Assembly: GCA_031264875.1 (NCBI GenBank)
Contig: JAISDK010000036.1
Location: forward strand, 1-8,417
DNA: 8,417 nt
Direction: 5' to 3'
From: Prevotellaceae bacterium
GTDB taxonomy: Bacteria; Bacteroidota; Bacteroidia; Bacteroidales; UBA932
This document shows, piece by piece, positions 5,112 to 8,417 of this stretch. Every line of letters starts with the position of its first letter. Within the stretch, counting starts at the first letter, position 1. A program made the position numbers and the translations under genes. Under the pieces are notes generated by a model that saw nothing but the letters and a program-made list of their open reading frames with translations, was not told the origin of the DNA and ran no database searches.

Positions 5112-6785
5112 ATGGATTGGATATCTAATCTTTTGTGGAATAATTCTGTGGCGCATACCGTACTGCTGCTGGCTTTTGTGATAGCTTCAGGAGTAATATT
5201 CGGAAAAATCAAAATCCACGGAGTTTCATTGGGTATGGCAGTGATACTGTTCGTCGGTATCACCGTTTCCCATTTCGGGTTTACAGTTGAACATTCCACC
5301 TTGCATTTCTTAAAGGAATTTGGACTGATTCTCTTTGTGTATGCAATTGGATTGCAGGTTGGCCCCGGATTTCTGTCATCGTTCAAAAAAGGCGGAATAC
5401 AACTGAATCTCCTGGCGGCAAATACAGTCATTATCGGCGTAATTACTACCCTGACAATATACTTCATTTCGGATGTACCGATACATACAATGGTCGGCAT
5501 CCTGTCGGGAGCCGTAACCAACACTCCCGGACTGGGCGCCGCACAGGAGGCTTATTCGAGTGTAAAGGGAACTGCTGCCGACCCTTCCATAGCGCTCGGA
5601 TATGCTGTTGCCTATCCGCTTGGGGTTATCGGGATTATTTTTTCGATTATAGTCATACGGCTTGTTTTCCGTATAAACATCGACAGGGAAAACGAACGTT
5701 TAGAATCCGAAAAATCAAACAAAAAAGATGTCGCAACCACACTGTCTATTGAAGTGAAAAATCCAGCCCTGTTCGGAAGAAATGTACAGTCGGTTATAAA
5801 CCTTATCGACCGTAAACTTGTCATCTCACGCATCATGTATAATGACGGCAATATCGAAACCGTTTCGTCGGAAACAGTACTGAACGATGGAGACAGAGTA
5901 TTCATTATCACAACTCCGCAGGATATGGAAGCTATTTCGGTCTTTATCGGCAAACAGGTCGATATGACTATGGATGACTGGACTAAACCTGCCAGCGAAC
6001 TCTTATCGCGCCGAATACTTGTCACCCGATCGGGAATAAATGGCAAATCGCTGGCAAGTATTAATTTACGAAACCGTTTTGGAGTAACTGTTACACGTGT
6101 AAACCGTTCGGGAATAGACCTTGTTGCTCATCCCGACCTTAAATTGCAGTTTGGAGACAGGCTCACTGTTGTGGGAAGTAAAATGGCTATCTCCGATACG
6201 GAAAAAATATTGGGAAACAAACTGATACGTTTGCGTGAACCAAATATTGTGCCTTTATTTATCGGAATATTTCTTGGCGTTTTCCTTGGCAGTATTCCGT
6301 TTGCTTTTCCCGGAATGCCACAGCCTGTAAAATTGGGTCTGGCAGGCGGTCCGCTCATTGTGGCAATATTGATGAGCGTGTTCGGAGCCAAATTCAAAAT
6401 GGTTACTTACACCACAATGAGTGCAAATCTTATGATTCGCGAGATTGGCATTTGCCTTTTCCTTGCCTGTGTCGGACTGGGCGCCGGCGAAAATTTTGTC
6501 GAAACTATTGTTTACGGTGGCGGATTGCGCTGGATTGGCATTGGCGTTATTATCACTGTAGTACCCCTCATTATCACAGGTATAATTGCACGGCATTTCC
6601 TGCATCTCGATTATTTTACACTGATGGGACTGATGGCCGGAAGCACTACCGATCCTCCTGCACTGTCATACGCCTCGGTAACAGCCGGAAACGATACTCC
6701 TTCGGTAAGTTACGCAACAGTATATCCGCTGACTATGTTTTTGCGTGTGATATCGGCGCAGTTGCTGATTTTGATATTTGCCTGA
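5112..6785 (+). CDS. AspT/YidE/YbjL-type transporter with two RCK_C domains
   Basis: The 557-residue membrane protein has the duplicated architecture of the aspartate:alanine exchanger family. The first membrane repeat (about 12-186) contains GLQVGPGF (80-87) and GAVTNTPGLGAAQEA (133-147). The second (about 376-557) contains GGPLIVAILMSVFGA (412-426), MIREIGICLF (441-450), VGLGAGENF (454-462) and GSTTDPPALSYA (510-521). The NTPGLGAA and TDPPALSYA segments are the paired signature loops of the two repeats. Between them lie two soluble RCK_C (TrkA-C) domains at about 211-282 and 299-368, which in related proteins bind ligands and regulate transport. AspT exchanges aspartate for alanine, but the YidE/YbjL branch has no known substrate and this protein lies nearer that domain layout, so substrate is left open. 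There is no neighbouring decarboxylase to suggest an aspartate-alanine energy cycle. The gene ends at a convergent terminator. Confidence 0.92.
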   Translation: MDWISNLLWNNSVAHTVLLLAFVIASGVIFGKIKIHGVSLGMAVILFVGITVSHFGFTVEHSTLHFLKEFGLILFVYAIGLQVGPGFLSSFKKGGIQLNLLAANTVIIGVITTLTIYFISDVPIHTMVGILSGAVTNTPGLGAAQEAYSSVKGTAADPSIALGYAVAYPLGVIGIIFSIIVIRLVFRINIDRENERLESEKSNKKDVATTLSIEVKNPALFGRNVQSVINLIDRKLVISRIMYNDGNIETVSSETVLNDGDRVFIITTPQDMEAISVFIGKQVDMTMDDWTKPASELLSRRILVTRSGINGKSLASINLRNRFGVTVTRVNRSGIDLVAHPDLKLQFGDRLTVVGSKMAISDTEKILGNKLIRLREPNIVPLFIGIFLGVFLGSIPFAFPGMPQPVKLGLAGGPLIVAILMSVFGAKFKMVTYTTMSANLMIREIGICLFLACVGLGAGENFVETIVYGGGLRWIGIGVIITVVPLIITGIIARHFLHLDYFTLMGLMAGSTTDPPALSYASVTAGNDTPSVSYATVYPLTMFLRVISAQLLILIFA

Positions 6786-6801
6786 ATACAGTTGAAAATT
6801 G

Positions 6802-6830
6802 AAAGACACGGCGCGATGCACTGTGTCTTT
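6802..6830. terminator. Bidirectional terminator hairpin between convergent genes
   Basis: AAAGACAC (6802-6809) and GTGTCTTT (6823-6830) form a perfect 8-bp stem that can extend by a G-T and a G-C pair. A-rich and T-rich flanks lie on both sides, so the structure can act in either direction. It lies in the 77-base gap between the transporter stop (plus strand) and the AraC regulator stop (minus strand), where a shared terminator is expected. Confidence 0.75.
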
Positions 6831-6862
6831 ATATCCGGTTATTGAGTTTATTTCTTCTACGG

Positions 6863-7696
6863 TTATTTACTGATTATTACTTTTTCTAAAGATTGTGTAT
6901 CTGAGGCATTGTGTCCGAAGAACTGTTTGTATGCCGCCGAAAAGTGCGAAAAGTTCTCGAACCCGACTTGATAATATACTTCCGACGGCTTTTTCCCCTC
7001 GTGGATGATCAGGCGTCGCGCTTCGTTCAGGCGTCTTTCCCGCAGCCATTTTTCAGGCGTGTCGTGATAAATGTTTTTGAAATCTCTCTTGAAGGTTGAG
7101 AGGCTGCGTCCCGTGAGACGTGCAACTTCCGAAATGGGAATGTTGAAGATGAAGTTGGCGCTGATGAATTTTTCCAAATCTATCCTGTACGGTTCGCTCA
7201 GGTCAAATAAAAATGACTCCATGCTGTCGTGGGCATCCAGCAGCAATTCAAGCGCTTCGTTGGTTTTCAATTTTGCTATTTTGCAGTTGAATTTTTCGGG
7301 ATGATGCAAATAGGGAATCAGCGAATCAAAACAGGTTTTGAGGAATACGTTTTTATTCAGGCAAATCAGCGGTTTTCCCGTATAACGTTCCTGTACGCCA
7401 ATGTTGTTTTGCAGGGCGTATGTCCGAAGGATTTCCTGCGTGAGAAAGATGTCCACGGTTTTGCAGGAAAACTCAGGGTCAGGGATCTTAGTCACTTTCG
7501 CCAGCCTGTTTCTGCGTATAAGGATGATGTTCCCGGGTTCCGCAACCAGATGTTCGTCTTCTATCTGAAATTCGACGTTTCCCGCAACAACACATACCAG
7601 AACATGCTCGGGAACGATCTGTTCGGCGACATGACTTTTTTGTTTCTCGCAGCTGAACAGGATGTTTTGTATCGGCTGACTGTCCTGATTTTTCAT
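6863..7696 (-). CDS. AraC-family transcriptional regulator with cupin-like sensor domain
   Basis: The 277-residue product has a beta-rich N-terminal half typical of AraC-type sensor domains. It includes VCVVAGNVEFQIEDEH (34-49) and EPGNIILIRRNRLAKVTKIP (53-72), a pattern shared by ExsA-like Bacteroidetes regulators. The C-terminal AraC DNA-binding domain covers about 172-268. Its first helix-turn-helix is ISEVARLTGRSLSTFKRDFK (188-207). The second begins PSEVYYQVGFENFSHFSAAY (237-256) and is followed by KQFFGHNASD. It probably controls transcription in response to a small molecule, but the ligand and targets are unknown. Its ATG overlaps the stop codon of the dehydrogenase by four bases (ATGA, 7693-7696), so the two are translationally coupled and the regulator may control its own operon. 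A terminator follows on the downstream side. Confidence 0.93.
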   Translation of the reverse strand: MKNQDSQPIQNILFSCEKQKSHVAEQIVPEHVLVCVVAGNVEFQIEDEHLVAEPGNIILIRRNRLAKVTKIPDPEFSCKTVDIFLTQEILRTYALQNNIGVQERYTGKPLICLNKNVFLKTCFDSLIPYLHHPEKFNCKIAKLKTNEALELLLDAHDSMESFLFDLSEPYRIDLEKFISANFIFNIPISEVARLTGRSLSTFKRDFKNIYHDTPEKWLRERRLNEARRLIIHEGKKPSEVYYQVGFENFSHFSAAYKQFFGHNASDTQSLEKVIISK

Positions 7697-8417
7697 TTAA
7701 ACTGGCTTAAAATAACTTTATCAAACATTGCATCGCTCAGCAGTTTTTTCGCAAACATAATCGGTTTTGCCAAAAATCCTTTTACATACCTTGCTTTTGG
7801 CTTTCTGGCTTCTACGGCTTTTTTGATTAATTCTGCAATGACGCCTGGCTCCGGCGCCTTATCATCAAGAGCAGCTGCTTTTGAGGCGACTTTCGCAAAC
7901 GGGGAGGCTTCCGCAAAGTGAGAATATGCCGAATGTCCGGAAGCCTTCATCATTGTATCATTGGCTATTCCTGCCCATTCGGTTTTTATTCCGCCCGGCT
8001 CAATGATGATAACGTCAATGCCAAACTGCCTGACTTCCAAGCGCAGGCTGTCGCTCAATCCTTCTACCGCAAACTTGCTCGCATGATACCAGCCGCCCAT
8101 GGGCGTCGCCATTTTTCCGCCGATAGAAGTAACGTTCACTATTTTCCCGCTTTTCTGCTTGCGCATGACAGGCAGTACCAGCTGTGTAACGCAAGCCAGT
8201 CCGAACAGGTTCACATCCAGTTGCTTTCTTGCGTTTTCGATGCTTACATCTTCTACTGCGCCGTATTCGCCGTAGCCTGCATTGTTGATTAAAACGTCGA
8301 TTCTGCCTTCATTTTTAATCACTTCATTTACCGCATTGCTAACAGACGTTTCATCGGTTACGTCCAGAGCAAGCGGTTTGACGCCTTGCGATTTGAGTTC
8401 CATTAAGCGGTCAATCC
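7693..8417 (-). CDS. Short-chain dehydrogenase/reductase, N-terminus cut by window edge
   Basis: The frame stays open to the right edge: codons for I-D-R-L precede the first in-frame Met at 8403, so that Met is internal and about 25-30 residues with the TGxxxGIG cofactor motif lie beyond base 8417. What is visible is a classical SDR Rossmann fold. Counting from the internal Met it includes LALDVTD (11-17), the NNAG motif (40-43), the catalytic Ser in NVTSIGG (Ser93), YHASK with catalytic Tyr106 and Lys110, and IIEPGGIKTEWAG (133-145). These enzymes use NAD(P)H to interconvert alcohols and ketones. The C-terminal extension resembles that of SDRs annotated as generic oxidoreductases, so the substrate is unknown. 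It is the first visible gene of an operon with the AraC regulator, joined by an ATGA overlap. Confidence 0.93.
   Translation of the reverse strand, partial: IDRLMELKSQGVKPLALDVTDETSVSNAVNEVIKNEGRIDVLINNAGYGEYGAVEDVSIENARKQLDVNLFGLACVTQLVLPVMRKQKSGKIVNVTSIGGKMATPMGGWYHASKFAVEGLSDSLRLEVRQFGIDVIIIEPGGIKTEWAGIANDTMMKASGHSAYSHFAEASPFAKVASKAAALDDKAPEPGVIAELIKKAVEARKPKARYVKGFLAKPIMFAKKLLSDAMFDKVILSQFK

Noticed and set aside
6452..6802. A 116-codon plus-strand frame overlapping the transporter
   Set aside because: It is a shifted reading of the transporter's second membrane repeat, which has clear family motifs in the other frame.
7229..7921. A 230-codon plus-strand frame opposite the AraC regulator and dehydrogenase
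   Set aside because: Both minus-strand genes show conserved catalytic or DNA-binding motifs. The opposite frame has none and spans their junction.

Overview
This window looks like a chromosomal segment of a Bacteroidota bacterium, probably Bacteroidales. The base composition is A+T-rich. Two promoter-like sites match the Bacteroidetes sigma-factor consensus (-7 TAnnTTTG). Several starts lack a Shine-Dalgarno sequence. The protein set is also typical of the group: a roughly 700-residue PpiD-like isomerase, an AspT/YidE-type transporter, an NTF2-like lipoprotein with DxNxDG loops, and an AraC regulator with a cupin-like N-terminus. The species cannot be named from the sequence alone.

Bases 1-1056 hold no intact gene. 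Read on the minus strand, they contain a decayed XRE-type helix-turn-helix regulator (206-361) with a recognisable promoter upstream (432-460) and several TTGC/GCAA inverted repeats around it. Downstream on the same strand is a 27-codon reading frame with a perfect AAGGAGG (91-185). This looks like the wreck of a small regulator-led operon, perhaps a restriction-modification or methyltransferase unit. At 561-685 there is a compact cluster of perfect short palindromes enclosed partly by an 18-bp inverted repeat, which resembles a REP/BIME-type element.

Bases 1057-6785 carry five plus-strand genes. A small, very acidic protein (1057-1329) has its own strong terminator. It is followed by a lipoprotein (1411-2322) and a stand-alone SPOUT/TrmH-family RNA methyltransferase (2332-2883), only 9 bases apart and probably co-transcribed. 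A new Bacteroidetes-type promoter precedes a membrane-anchored PpiD-like peptidyl-prolyl isomerase (2976-5069). A two-repeat AspT/YidE-type transporter with two RCK_C domains (5112-6785) follows after 42 bases.

Bases 6786-8417 switch strand. A hairpin terminator separates the convergent transporter from a minus-strand pair: a short-chain dehydrogenase (cut by the right edge) and an AraC-family regulator joined by an ATGA stop/start overlap.

The coding genes are ordinary cell-envelope, RNA-modification, transport and oxidoreductase functions. The most interesting material is the non-coding left end: the regulator remnant, its inverted repeats and the palindrome cluster. I see no convincing new multi-gene system, CRISPR array, tRNA or rRNA.
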